From contig JAPOOU010000280.1 of NCBI GenBank assembly GCA_026713245.1, forward strand, positions 1-50,658: 50,658 nt of DNA, in the 5' to 3' direction. The translations under genes and the position numbers were made by a program. Shown here piece after piece: positions 16,849 through 26,334 of this stretch. Under the pieces are notes generated by a model that ran no database searches, had not been told where the DNA came from, and saw only the letters and a list, made by a program, of their open reading frames with translations. Each line of letters starts with the position of its first letter. The stretch's first letter is position 1. The stretch comes from Chloroflexota bacterium (lineage in GTDB: Bacteria; Chloroflexota; Anaerolineae; Aggregatilineales; Phototrophicaceae).

Positions 16849-17898
16849 ATGGCAAGCAATTCTGATATTCGGTTGGGAATCGTGGGGATGCAGCTCGGTT
16901 TGTGGCACGCCGGCGCAATCGCGGAGATTGAAGGCGCTTCTATCGTTGCGGTAGCTGACAATGTGCCGGGCAAGTTGCCCGGACCCAACATCACGCTGCG
17001 TGAATGGGCCGATAGCCTGGGCGCGGACGCTTACACAGACGGCGTCGAGATGATCAGAAATGCCGATATAAACGCGGTTGATCTATGTGTGTCGCCCAAA
17101 TGGCGTCTCCCCCTTGTGGAGGCGGCGGCAGAACGGGGGCTGCCCGTTCTGCTTGAAAAGCCCTGGGGTACAAATATGGCGCATGGCCGGGCGATTGCGG
17201 AGGTTATCAGAACGGCGAGCCTACTGCACATGGTGGAATTCCCGCTGCGATACTTTCCGCCGATAATCGAACTCAAGAATCTGCTCGATAATGGACCGCT
17301 CGGCCGACCCTTCGTCGTCAACGCCGAGATCGTTATGGGTGAGAGCCCAGCGAAAATGCCAGACCACTGGATGTGGGATCCGGACAATGGCAATGGCGCC
17401 ATCAATGAAAACACCTGCCACGTTTTCGATACGATCTGTTATCTGCTGGGCACGCCGGTCTCTCTGCACGCGTTTGGCGCAAGTTATCACGGCGCAGAGC
17501 CCTCGCTGCCCGATGGCGCCGTCGCCAATATCCGCTTTGAAAGCGGCGCAGTCGCATCCGTCACTGGTGGTTCCTTGGGCGCGGATATTCTGCGGACGCC
17601 AACCTGGCTGGATGTCTATACCGAAAAGGGACAAGCCTTGGTGACCGGCATAGATCATATGTTTGACACGCTCACTTGGGGAACAGCCGCGGACCAGGGC
17701 GAGCCCAAGCGCGAACATTGGCCCAATCCGCCGCTGCGGACGCTCATCGTGCGCTACGCGATTGAAGAATTCGTAAACAGTATTCGGACTGGCAAACAGC
17801 CGGAAAGCGACGCCGACGCCGGTCTCAAGGCGTTAGCGCTTGCGACGGCAGTCAACGAGTCGGTAGCGACGGGCGAACCGGTAGATCTGAGCTGGTGA
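16849..17898 (+). CDS. Gfo/Idh/MocA-family oxidoreductase
   Basis: This is a 349-residue NAD(P)-dependent sugar dehydrogenase-like protein. The N-terminal Rossmann domain starts RLGIVGMQLGLWHAG. The conserved EKP motif is present in VLLEKPWGTN. The C-terminal alpha/beta domain has the family's substrate-side His in the NENTCHVFDTICYL segment. The frame is open 14 codons further up, but the ATG at 16849 is preceded by AGGAGGAG at a good distance and fits the family start. The upstream leader is copy 2 of repeat A. It probably belongs to the same pathway as the isomerase before it. Confidence 0.88.
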   Translation: MASNSDIRLGIVGMQLGLWHAGAIAEIEGASIVAVADNVPGKLPGPNITLREWADSLGADAYTDGVEMIRNADINAVDLCVSPKWRLPLVEAAAERGLPVLLEKPWGTNMAHGRAIAEVIRTASLLHMVEFPLRYFPPIIELKNLLDNGPLGRPFVVNAEIVMGESPAKMPDHWMWDPDNGNGAINENTCHVFDTICYLLGTPVSLHAFGASYHGAEPSLPDGAVANIRFESGAVASVTGGSLGADILRTPTWLDVYTEKGQALVTGIDHMFDTLTWGTAADQGEPKREHWPNPPLRTLIVRYAIEEFVNSIRTGKQPESDADAGLKALALATAVNESVATGEPVDLSW

Positions 17899-18053
17899 GT
17901 TAGCGCTCAAAGCCGGACGGACCTGCAACTTCATACTTGAGAATGCTCCCTTATGGAGTTTCTCGGCGGTTACAGCATCAGAATCGTCCGCGGCGCGGAG
18001 CGTTATTCTTCGCTCAACGAAGCCAAGACTGCCTGTCCATAATTGAATGCGCT

Positions 18054-18917
18054 CTAACCCTTAATACCGGAGCTGGCAATTCCTCTGACAAAATATCTTT
18101 GACCAACGACAAAGACCAGTATTAGAGGAAGTACGGCGATACTGGCGGCAGCCATAAGCTCGTTGAAGGGAGATTGGCCGTATTCTTGCGATCCTTGGAT
18201 AACGCTGACCGCGAGGACAATCGTCCGCGTCGATTCGCTAGTCGATATCATTACCGGCCATAGAAAATCATTCCACGTCCATTGGAAGCTCAAAATCGCC
18301 AGAGATGTTATGGCTGGTTTACTGAGCGGCAGCGCGATCCTCCAATAGATCCGGAACTCGCCGGCGCCGTCAATTCGCGCAGAATCTATGAGTTCGTCCG
18401 GAATGTTCGCCATCATTTGTCGGAACAAGAAGATGCCGAAGGCGCTCATGAGGCGGGGCAACATGAGTCCGACATGTGTATCGAGCAGTTTTAGTTCCCA
18501 GGCCGTAATGTACATCGGGATCAGTATCACCGTCAGCGGGATCATCAAGATGGCGAGAACGATGGTGAAGAGGATGTCCAGGCCACGTGATCTGAATTTT
18601 GCAAATGCGTATCCGGCGAGAGAGGAGAAAAACACCGTCGTTACGACCGTGGGCAGGGTCACAATCAAACTGTTCAAGAAAGCGCGTCCTATATGCGCGT
18701 CCTCTATAACCTTGGCGTAGCTGCCAAAGTTTGGATTGGCCGGGAGCCAAACAATCGGCACGGCGAAGATTTCTTGCACGGTCTTCAACGAGCCGGACAG
18801 CATCCAGAAGAGCGGAAACGCCATAGATAGCGCGCCAATCGCCAATAGAATCCAGGTGAGCGCATTTAACAGACACGCAAGTGGGTTAGCTGCTATCCTG
18901 CGCGCGATTCTATTCAT
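18054..18917 (-). CDS. Carbohydrate ABC transporter permease (MalG type)
   Basis: This is a six-helix permease (287 residues). The first helix is followed by the SGSLKT signature. The EAA loop reads DELIDSARIDGAGEFRIYW and continues IALPLSKPAI. The end, RYFVRGIASSGIKG, is the usual MalG-type terminus. Its start overlaps the partner permease's stop by eight bases, so the two are translationally coupled. It is the last gene of the minus-strand importer region, with 155 bases to the convergent dehydrogenase gene. Confidence 0.92.
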   Translation of the reverse strand: MNRIARRIAANPLACLLNALTWILLAIGALSMAFPLFWMLSGSLKTVQEIFAVPIVWLPANPNFGSYAKVIEDAHIGRAFLNSLIVTLPTVVTTVFFSSLAGYAFAKFRSRGLDILFTIVLAILMIPLTVILIPMYITAWELKLLDTHVGLMLPRLMSAFGIFLFRQMMANIPDELIDSARIDGAGEFRIYWRIALPLSKPAITSLAILSFQWTWNDFLWPVMISTSESTRTIVLAVSVIQGSQEYGQSPFNELMAAASIAVLPLILVFVVGQRYFVRGIASSGIKG

Positions 18918-19821
18918 TGCTGTAGCCCCGAAGAACGATGAACTGAAGCAGCGAAATCCCGAACATTAGCAGGAAAAGAACCATCGCTTGGGCAAGCGCG
19001 TATCCCATGCGGAGATGTCGGAATCCGGTCTCATAGATATTGAGCATGAGCACTCTGGTCGCCTCGCCCGGCCCGCCAAGTGTCATGGAATACACCAGAT
19101 CAAAGGCTTGCATATTGCTTATAACGGTGACAACCAGCACCAGGATGATCGTCCGTCTCAACAGTGGCAGTGTTATGAATCGGAACTCGGCCCAGGTATC
19201 CGCGCCGTCGATCCTGGCCACCTCGTACAATGACTGAGGGATGCCCTGGAGCCCCGCCAGGAACAGGATGATATCGAAGCCGAGCATCCGCCAGATTCCT
19301 ACCAGGATCAGTGCAGGCATAGCCAAAGTTGGGGTGCTTAGCCAGGCCGATCTGCCTAAACCAAAGAGAGATGTCACTTCGGGAATAAAACCAAAGGACT
19401 GATTAAAAGCGTAATTCCCGATGACCCCGACGATAAACAAGGGAATGACCAGGGGAACAAAATAGCTTACACGAATAAGGGAGCGTATCGGCCAGGAACG
19501 TTGCAGCAGTACGGCCAGCGCGAGCGAGAGGACCGTGGTGAACACGACAACCCCGGTCGTGTAGTAGAAAGTCACCAGCAACGAGTTATGGAACTGCCCG
19601 TCCTGGAGCAGCTTCGCATAGTTTTCCAAGCCGATGTACACCGGTGGTCTGATGAGTGTCCAGCGGGTGAAGCTGCGCGAAAAGGCCTGCAGCACGGGTA
19701 AAATGAAAAAGCAGGCGAAATAGAGAATCGAAGGAAGCACGAAGAGATAAGCGATCAACATCTTCCTTCGGTGGAAGGTGAGGTTTAGCGAGGGGAGGGT
19801 TCGCCTTGCAGTGTCTTTCAT
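18910..19821 (-). CDS. Carbohydrate ABC transporter permease (MalF type)
   Basis: This is the MalF-type partner with about six membrane helices, beginning near IAYLFVLPSILYFACFF. The EAA loop reads QSLYEVARIDGADTWAEF and continues ITLPLLR. The frame extends upstream to 19890, but that would overlap the hydrolase-like gene. The ATG at 19821 gives a 303-residue protein with normal family spacing. Starts at 19875 or 19890 remain possible. No ATPase gene is linked. Confidence 0.9.
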   Translation of the reverse strand: MKDTARRTLPSLNLTFHRRKMLIAYLFVLPSILYFACFFILPVLQAFSRSFTRWTLIRPPVYIGLENYAKLLQDGQFHNSLLVTFYYTTGVVVFTTVLSLALAVLLQRSWPIRSLIRVSYFVPLVIPLFIVGVIGNYAFNQSFGFIPEVTSLFGLGRSAWLSTPTLAMPALILVGIWRMLGFDIILFLAGLQGIPQSLYEVARIDGADTWAEFRFITLPLLRRTIILVLVVTVISNMQAFDLVYSMTLGGPGEATRVLMLNIYETGFRHLRMGYALAQAMVLFLLMFGISLLQFIVLRGYSNE

Positions 19822-19834
19822 CTTTTGCAGTGCT

Positions 19835-21286
19835 TTATAAGCCGGGTCCGCCTTTTCTCCATGCTTTGACTGCATCGGTCTGAGTCTCATCTGGCCGGAA
19901 GTTCCGCGTCTGGGGCATGCTCATCCATTCGAAGTTGCCGCGAATGGCATACAGTTCCGCGTTGGTAAGCTCCACTTCAATCCGCCCTACCGGTTCCGTG
20001 ATCGCCTCTGTGGCCCCATTCCATTCTGGTTCCCACAGGTATTCATCGCCACGGAAGGCTCGGCATTCATCAAAAGCGTACCCTGGCAACGCTTGACCAT
20101 TTACGTCTGAAAGCTGTACGCGCACCCAGCCATAAGGCGCTCGCACATTCAATTTGAGGTCAAGTGGATCAGACAAACTTAAACAGCGCGTCATAAGACG
20201 GCCGACGTGGCTGACAGATTCGACGTGCATAAACCCGTCGCGCCTGAGCTTGTGTACCAAAAGCGCGGCAGAAAGCTGGTCTGTATCTTTGTAGTGTTCA
20301 CCGTACGAGCTGCCGGAATAAAAGAGGAGATCTCCCTTGTCATCGGCAACCATGGCTGTTGGATAGATGCAGCCGCCCCCTTCCTCGCCCCGTGGATTGC
20401 GCTCTATGAATGGCGTTCGGTATGTGCGGTTGAAAGCAATGCCGTCATAACTGTAAGTCAACTGCGCGTCAATTGGTCCGTTTCTTTTCAGCAGACCAAT
20501 CTCAAGCGGGTCGCCATACATCAACCAGAGGAGCCCTACAAACATTCCTTCATATGGGAATGTCGGCATGCCATAAAACTGGACCAGGGGCGGGTCCAAG
20601 GGGTCCGGCGACAGCACATTATGGGGCCCGGAATATTTCCGGAAGTCTTCTGTATCAATGCGCACGATACGTCGTTCGGCTTGCTGTGGCCGCGTCATAA
20701 TGGAATAAACACCGCGGCGCTCATTCCAGAAGATAGGATAGGGAGAATCAGAGCAATAATGGTTATTCCAAACATGGTCTTCAACATTCCAGTGGATCCC
20801 GTCCGCTGAATAGGTCAGCCGCTGTGTGAAGACCCGCTTGCCGTCAGCGCCTTGGCTCTCGTACAGACTCATGGCCTTCAGGCGCTGCCCTTCTTCCAGT
20901 GGGTGAGGATCGAAATACACGGGTCCTCGATCATAAATGTCATCGTGCTTTAGCACCTGGTTAGGCGCCAATCTTGCGGGCGTATCCCCAGGCTGTGTGA
21001 GATTCGGCTTTTTCCAGCGCAGACCGTCATCGCTCTCGGCCAGCATCAATACGGGAACGTCCGCCGGTGTCGAAGCCAACTCCTCCGTCACACCGACTAC
21101 TCCCTGGTACAATGCGCACCACTTTCCTGTTATGGGATCGCGATACACTGTGGGGAAGTTGTAGATCCCTTTGGTCAGGCTATCCAATAGCGTGGCCTCT
21201 GGAACTGGTTGCGGTTTTCCCAGCTTTCGTTCGATATTGTGGTGCGACTCCAGCCACCAGTCGTCAAAGAGTAATAGAGTAGTCAT
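19835..21286 (-). CDS. Beta-propeller glycoside hydrolase-like protein
   Basis: This is a 483-residue protein of the five-bladed beta-propeller type seen in GH32/43/68-like enzymes. Repeated blade motifs include TYSADGIHWN, AESDDGLRWKK and TYSYDGIAFNR, with aspartates and glutamates at blade turns (YDRGPVYFDP). The last 110 residues look like a beta-sandwich (KLNVRAPYGWVRVQLSDVNG). There is no signal peptide, so it would act in the cytoplasm. The chosen ATG has GAGGA about seven bases upstream; an alternative start lies 24 bases before. It stands directly upstream of the permease pair. The substrate and exact family are not certain. Confidence 0.65.
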   Translation of the reverse strand: MTTLLLFDDWWLESHHNIERKLGKPQPVPEATLLDSLTKGIYNFPTVYRDPITGKWCALYQGVVGVTEELASTPADVPVLMLAESDDGLRWKKPNLTQPGDTPARLAPNQVLKHDDIYDRGPVYFDPHPLEEGQRLKAMSLYESQGADGKRVFTQRLTYSADGIHWNVEDHVWNNHYCSDSPYPIFWNERRGVYSIMTRPQQAERRIVRIDTEDFRKYSGPHNVLSPDPLDPPLVQFYGMPTFPYEGMFVGLLWLMYGDPLEIGLLKRNGPIDAQLTYSYDGIAFNRTYRTPFIERNPRGEEGGGCIYPTAMVADDKGDLLFYSGSSYGEHYKDTDQLSAALLVHKLRRDGFMHVESVSHVGRLMTRCLSLSDPLDLKLNVRAPYGWVRVQLSDVNGQALPGYAFDECRAFRGDEYLWEPEWNGATEAITEPVGRIEVELTNAELYAIRGNFEWMSMPQTRNFRPDETQTDAVKAWRKGGPGL

Positions 21287-21322
21287 TTGAGCATCCTCAA
21301 GAACTGTCAAACAAAAACATAG

Positions 21323-21535
21323 TCAGTGGGGTAACCCCGCAACCGGGATTGGTAACGCCAACTCGATACCTGTTTCGAGCGACCGATGAATCAGCAAACA
21401 GAATTCAGTGTTTCGGCGCCCGTCCCATCGTGCCGAGTTGGCCGGTTGGCGCTTTCGTACCGCATCAAACAGTAGCGTGTGAGGCCATATCGGTTGCCAC
21501 ACTTCCCCCGGGGCCGGTTTCGCTGTCGTACAAAG
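21323..21535 (-). pseudogene. C-terminal remnant of a Gfo/Idh/MocA-like dehydrogenase
   Basis: The 309 bases between the hydrolase-like gene and the P450 gene hold one coding-like stretch. On the minus strand a frame opens after a TAA (21538-21536) and runs 70 codons to TGA (21325-21323). It includes LLFDAVRKRQP, then WDGRRNTEFCLLIHRSLETG and IELALPI. This resembles the last helix region of Gfo/Idh/MocA dehydrogenases (FLDAVRxGxP...GRRALEVxLAxYxSAxxG). There is no start and no Rossmann domain, so it is the tail of a lost gene. Confidence 0.5.
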
Positions 21536-21595
21536 TTATGGTTGAACTGTCGTCCACCTTCGGTCAGGCCTGGTCGCCGTAAGGCGCCTGGAGAA

Positions 21596-22822
21596 CTAGA
21601 AGACGACCGGCAGCGCTCTTAAGAAACGTTGGCCGAAGTTGTCGTGCCATTCCACTTTTTCGGTCTGCAGCCGCAGCAATGGGAAGCGAGCCAGGATCTT
21701 ATTAATCGCGATCTCGCTCTCGAGGCGAGCCAGTGGCGCGCCAATGCAATAGTGCTTTCCGTACCCGAACGAGAGATGGTTTTTTTGCCCTCGTTCAATG
21801 TCAAGCTTGTCGGGCCCAGGGCAATATGTTGGATCCCGATTTGCTGCCCCTATCATCGCGGCAACAAACTCTCCTTGCCGAATCTGTTTTCCACAGATAT
21901 TGACGTCTGCTGTGGCTACCCGGCCGATGCGTTGTACGGAAGAATCGTAGCGCAGCAACTCCTCTACCGCGCCAGTGATCAGAACTGGATCTTGCCGCAG
22001 CTTCTGCAACTGTTCCGAATTACGCAGCAACGCCAGCAGAGCGTTGCCGATGAAGTTCGCGGTCGTCTCGTGACCGGCAAAGAGAAGCAGCACACAGAGC
22101 GCCAAAAGCTCTTCCTCGTCTAGCTTGTCGCCCTGCTCTTCTACAGCGATCAGGCTGCTCATGAAGTCATTTTCGGGATACTGTCGGCGTTGCACCAGGA
22201 GCTGATGAAGATATTGCATCAACTCGAGCATGCTCTGCTGAGCCAGCTCGGCTCTTTTTGTCGTAACGTGTGCAGCCCCTACGAACCCATTAATATTGTC
22301 TGACCATTGCCTGAATTGCGTACGATCCGTTGCTGGTATACCAAGCAATTCTGCGATTACAGCCGCTGTCAATGGATAGGCGAAATCACCTAACACCTCC
22401 ATCGCCCCGGCTTCTTGAACCCCGTCCAATAATTCGTCCACGATGAGGTGAATATGTCCTCGCAATCCTTCTACCACGCGTGGCGCAAAGGCTTTATGTA
22501 CCAAGGCCCGGACGCGAGTGTGATCAGGCGGATCCAAGTGGATCAGCCATAACGCGAGCTGATGGCCAAGCGGCCGCATGCGCTCCTGCGCCGCATCTGG
22601 CAACTGGTCCATAAAGTAATGCGCCCGGGCGGAGGAAAACCGATGATCATTGGCGATCGCTTTAACGTCGTCGTAGCGGGTGAGGATCCATGCACCAACT
22701 AGATCGTTCCAATGCACGGGATCCTCGGATCGCAGATGCCGGTAGACCGGGTAGGGATCAGGCAGCTTGGCTTGATAGAAGGACACAAGTTGCGTGAGAT
22801 CTTGGTCGGCTGCATTCGTCAT
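21596..22822 (-). CDS. Cytochrome P450
   Basis: This is a bacterial class I-type cytochrome P450 of 408 residues, soluble, with no membrane anchor. The oxygen-activation motif AGHETT is at residues 249-254, the K-helix ExxR at E288-R291, and the heme-binding loop FGYGKHYCIGAPLAR at 352-366 with C359 as the thiolate ligand. It catalyses hydroxylation or a related oxidation of an unknown substrate. No ferredoxin or reductase gene lies nearby, so electrons must come from partners encoded elsewhere. It lies between the M55-like gene and the hydrolase/permease genes on the same strand, an unusual setting inside a sugar-importer locus. Confidence 0.95.
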   Translation of the reverse strand: MTNAADQDLTQLVSFYQAKLPDPYPVYRHLRSEDPVHWNDLVGAWILTRYDDVKAIANDHRFSSARAHYFMDQLPDAAQERMRPLGHQLALWLIHLDPPDHTRVRALVHKAFAPRVVEGLRGHIHLIVDELLDGVQEAGAMEVLGDFAYPLTAAVIAELLGIPATDRTQFRQWSDNINGFVGAAHVTTKRAELAQQSMLELMQYLHQLLVQRRQYPENDFMSSLIAVEEQGDKLDEEELLALCVLLLFAGHETTANFIGNALLALLRNSEQLQKLRQDPVLITGAVEELLRYDSSVQRIGRVATADVNICGKQIRQGEFVAAMIGAANRDPTYCPGPDKLDIERGQKNHLSFGYGKHYCIGAPLARLESEIAINKILARFPLLRLQTEKVEWHDNFGQRFLRALPVVF

Positions 22823-22923
22823 GCGAAGTTGAGTTTCTCCAAACTAGGGCCTACTGCGGCTAGCGGAGCCTGCCGCGAAATGCTTCCATGATGGTCGGTT
22901 GCAACCAGTCGTCCAGCCAGTGC

Positions 22924-23841
22924 TCAGGCTGGCCCCTGCTCATCGTATTCTGCGCGTTTGGCGGTGGTGTGCTTGCCATCGTCACCGACGCCGATTCGGT
23001 CTGGCCAGGCGTAGTTATCTTCGTGGTAGTTTCCAAAATCGGCCCACAAGACGTTTTGAGCAGCCTCCCAGGTTTTGAGAAAATCATCGCCAACGACGGA
23101 TTGGTCGAACCACATATTTTCGGGGTTGGGGCCGACGGTGATACGATAACGAGGTCCGGACAGCTTGACGGGTCTGATTTCGCTACGCCGTTCAAGCCCG
23201 GCTTTCACGCCCTTGCAGATAACATCGCGGGATGCTTGATGGCTGAGACTGCGCGCCATCCAGTGACCGTGCGCTACCTTGACCACGCCGGGTTCTATCC
23301 CTGGCACCAATTCCTCGGCTTCGCGACAGACGAAATCGTCTCCACTTACAAATACGACCGGAACATCATAGTAGCCGCCACCGGAAGCGACGACGCCAAA
23401 GATACCGACCTCAATTCGCTCTGTTGCTTCGTCGTTCTCGTTTATGCTCTCTATGTACCAGAGTTGGTGCGTGCCGACTGCGCCCCAGGTCCCGCCCTTA
23501 CAGAACGCGCCCACGAATACGATTGCATCCCAGGTCTCATCGAGTCCCGGCATAAAGGTAGGCCCCCGTGCCCCGCGACCCTGAATGAGTTCGACGGGCG
23601 GATCGAACTCCTCATAGTTCAAGTTGAATCCGGTAAAATGTTTGTCATTGATCCAGATCGTGTCGGCGCCCGCCTCCAGCGCGCCGGCAACGGCCGCTTT
23701 CACCTCTCCGGTGCTGATCTTGCGCTGCCATAGTGTATGCCAAGTATTGAGTGGCGATTTGCTAACCGGGTCTGTCGGGAAATTGACCCCGGCAACTCCC
23801 TCCATGTCAAAGTGAATGTAGACCTTCAGTCCAGTTCCCAT
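22924..23841 (-). CDS. M55-family D-aminopeptidase-like protein, two metal ligands replaced
   Basis: This 305-residue protein resembles DppA-type (M55) metallopeptidases. The N-terminal DMEG motif gives D12 and E14, and H68 sits in INDKHF, matching three of the five zinc-site residues. The other two seem replaced: the usual GxH is GAF (F113), and the usual GE in the VGEIG segment is GI (I147). The later VFVSGDD motif is conserved. It may therefore have altered or no peptidase activity. It is cytoplasmic. It lies between the broken binding-protein gene and the P450 gene on the same strand. M55 proteins often accompany peptide or amino-sugar importers. Confidence 0.75.
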   Translation of the reverse strand: MGTGLKVYIHFDMEGVAGVNFPTDPVSKSPLNTWHTLWQRKISTGEVKAAVAGALEAGADTIWINDKHFTGFNLNYEEFDPPVELIQGRGARGPTFMPGLDETWDAIVFVGAFCKGGTWGAVGTHQLWYIESINENDEATERIEVGIFGVVASGGGYYDVPVVFVSGDDFVCREAEELVPGIEPGVVKVAHGHWMARSLSHQASRDVICKGVKAGLERRSEIRPVKLSGPRYRITVGPNPENMWFDQSVVGDDFLKTWEAAQNVLWADFGNYHEDNYAWPDRIGVGDDGKHTTAKRAEYDEQGPA

Positions 23842-24000
23842 GTTTTCTGTCCTTCGCGATTGAAATATTACTTAAAACCTGCCAGCAGCTTCGTTTAATG
23901 AGAAAGGCTACGCTAAGGCGCCAGCCAGCCCAAGGACCGACCGGCGCCTCGCCGTTATTGTTTTGACGGGAATCCGCCCTTACCCAGGCCTAGGCAGATA

Positions 24001-25367
24001 CTAAATGCCTGGCTGCGCAAGGATGGCGTCAACCCTTTCTTTTGCCGCGGCCAGCGCATCAGCCACGGAAACGTCCCCAAGGATCATGTTGGAAATAGCG
24101 CTCATGACTTGATCCTTGACCTCTAGCGCCCGCGGATGCAGCAAAGCCGGAACCGCATATTGCTGCGTTTCGTAGAAGGGCCGCCAGTTGTCATCTGACG
24201 CGATGAAGTCGTCATGCCACTGGTTTGGCCAGGTGATAGCCGTACCGTATTTGCCAACTTCAACACCCATTGCATCGTTTGGATTCTGGAGCATCCATGC
24301 CAGGAACTTCCAGGTTTCGGCCCTTTCTTCATCCGGCTTATTGGGATTCACAATCCAGCCGGCAAATGAACCAGCAGTGATTCGCGTACCACCGGCGACC
24401 ACCGGCCAGGGAGCGACACCAACCTCGAAGGGCAGATCCCGATTCTTCATGGTGGCATAGAATGCGGGGAAGCTGAGTAACGAGACGATACGCCCGGCCT
24501 CGAAGTCACCGAAAGGATCGGTCATGAAGCCTGGCGTGGTCGACTTGTATTTCTTGAAGAAATCGACATAGTGCTGGAAGCCGGCAACGGCTTCGTCCGA
24601 GGTGAAGACGGCTTCTTTGCCGTCCGCACTCAAGACATCGCCGCCTGCCTGGCGCACTAGCGTGGTGAAGTGGTTCTGAAATGCCTCTTTCCAGAAGGGC
24701 GCTTCCATGCGAGCGGCATATCCGGACCGTAGCAATCTGTCACCATCCCAGATCGACAATTCGGCAGCGGCTTCGCCCCATTCTTCCCAAGACATCGGCT
24801 CGGTCGGAGAGGGGCGCGGGATTCCAGCATCGTCGAAGGCGGTCGCATTGTACACGAACGCATACACGGTGCCGGTTTCGTTCATGACACGGATCTGGCC
24901 GTCGGGTGATGCGCTTTGCATCAGATCGACTATGCCGGGCTTATAGTATTGGTTTAGACCCTCGTAGCTGTCGACGCCGAAGATGTCGAGCGGCAATGGA
25001 TCCGCTGCGCCGGTATAGGTGTATTTCGTCCACTCGACATCGTTTTGGTTGAAGAAATGGGGTCCGCCATTAGCCAGTAGCGCGAGCAAATGCGCTCGGG
25101 CAGACGGTCGCCGGGGAACTGCGAGAAATTAACCGTCACATCGGACCGTCCACCAGCGTTTTGGTACGCCTCGGCGAAGCTGTTGGCAACTTCCGCGGCG
25201 CCACCCCAGGCAACGGACCAATAATCAAGTGTGACAGCGTCTTGCGCTGCCACCAAAGCGGCAGGTAGCAACGAGCTTGCTGCTACACCACCTGCGACGC
25301 CTACAGTCGCCTTCAAGAAATCGCGACGGCTAAGCCTGTGACCTATATTTCTTTTGCGGACTTTCAT
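24001..25367 (-). pseudogene. Sugar ABC transporter substrate-binding protein, frameshifted
   Basis: The N-terminal part (25367 down to about 25095) has a twin-arginine signal (HRLSRRDFLKATVGVAGGVA), a cleavage region AALVAAQ and the start of a mature domain (VTLDYWSVAW). Near 25090-25100 the similarity jumps to another frame, which continues through LALLANGGPHFF to the C-terminus (VDAILAQPGI) at 24001. One missing base would explain this. The whole is about 455 codons, normal for a family 1 binding protein, and the downstream part has no other lesion. It is therefore either a very recent mutation or a sequencing error. It should pair with the permeases at 18.05-19.82 kb. Confidence 0.85.
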
Positions 25368-25555
25368 GTGCTTTACTCCTAAAGTCTCTACTATGATTTT
25401 CTTTTTGCGGAAGATTAGCGAATCGGCGCTGTAATTCAGTTACCTCCTTAAACTCGACGCGCCATTAGCTGTTTCCTGCCTCTGTGTGACGCAAATGTCC
25501 GGGACCTTCTCACGCGAAACAGGACACCTGTCTAGCATCTCTGCCAGTCAGACAA

Positions 25556-26308
25556 TTACATTTCCTTGCCTCCTCGCTGCTGTTGCTTTTCTAGTTCAAC
25601 TATCTTTTTAATACGTTCCTGGAAGCCCAAAAACTGCTCCTGAAGCGCTTGGCGCGCAAGCTCCGGATCACGTTCCTTCATGGCTTCTACTACTTTGCGA
25701 TGGGCGTTGATGACCCAGTCGTGATCGGGAGAATAGAGTTCTCCGTTCTCAAGATTGTAGAAAGCCAGCCAGAAGGAACTGAACAGCTTCATAAGCGTCT
25801 GATTGTGCAGCGTGCCTAGAATGATGCGATGAAACGCTTCATCAAATTGGATATATTCATCGCCGGCCTTAATAGCACGCTCCCATTGCAACATCAAGAT
25901 ATCGAGTTGCAAGAGCTCGTCGTCTGATATTTTTTTGACAGCGTCCCCTATCACGGCGATTTCCAACCATTTGCGAATCTGGTACATCTCCACCAGCGTT
26001 TCTGGGCTAACGCGCATACCAAATTGCAGTGTTGCCAGCACCGGATCGAAATTCCACTCCCGGACAAACAGCCCTTCTCCATGACGCACTTCAAGAATGC
26101 CGAGTGACTCCAAGGATTTCACCGCTTCTCGGACCGGGCCGCGACTGACGCCCAATTCCCTAGCGAATTCACCTTCTGCAGGCAACGCGTCTCCTGGCTT
26201 GAGGTTATTGTCGATGATGTAATCTTTGATATGGTTTTGTGTGACCACACTTAAGGATGGCCCGCGTAGCCTGCGATCAGCCTTCGGATGGAGAGTCTCT
26301 TTTATCAT
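25556..26308 (-). CDS. GntR-family transcriptional regulator (FadR/FCD subfamily)
   Basis: The N-terminal winged helix-turn-helix has the GntR signature (GDALPAEGEFARELGVSRGP, then VREAVKSLE). The C-terminal FCD helical domain carries candidate ligand residues in FDEAFHRIIL, the WVINAHRKVVEAM segment and the following helix. The ATG at 26308 has a weak AGGG upstream and gives 250 residues. An ATG at 26332 is possible but would abut the palindrome at 26335-26353, leaving no room for a ribosome site. It is the likely regulator of the importer/P450 region downstream on the same strand, and of itself. Confidence 0.88.
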   Translation of the reverse strand: MIKETLHPKADRRLRGPSLSVVTQNHIKDYIIDNNLKPGDALPAEGEFARELGVSRGPVREAVKSLESLGILEVRHGEGLFVREWNFDPVLATLQFGMRVSPETLVEMYQIRKWLEIAVIGDAVKKISDDELLQLDILMLQWERAIKAGDEYIQFDEAFHRIILGTLHNQTLMKLFSSFWLAFYNLENGELYSPDHDWVINAHRKVVEAMKERDPELARQALQEQFLGFQERIKKIVELEKQQQRGGKEM

Positions 26309-26334
26309 GGCACCCTGATATATGATAAACAAGA

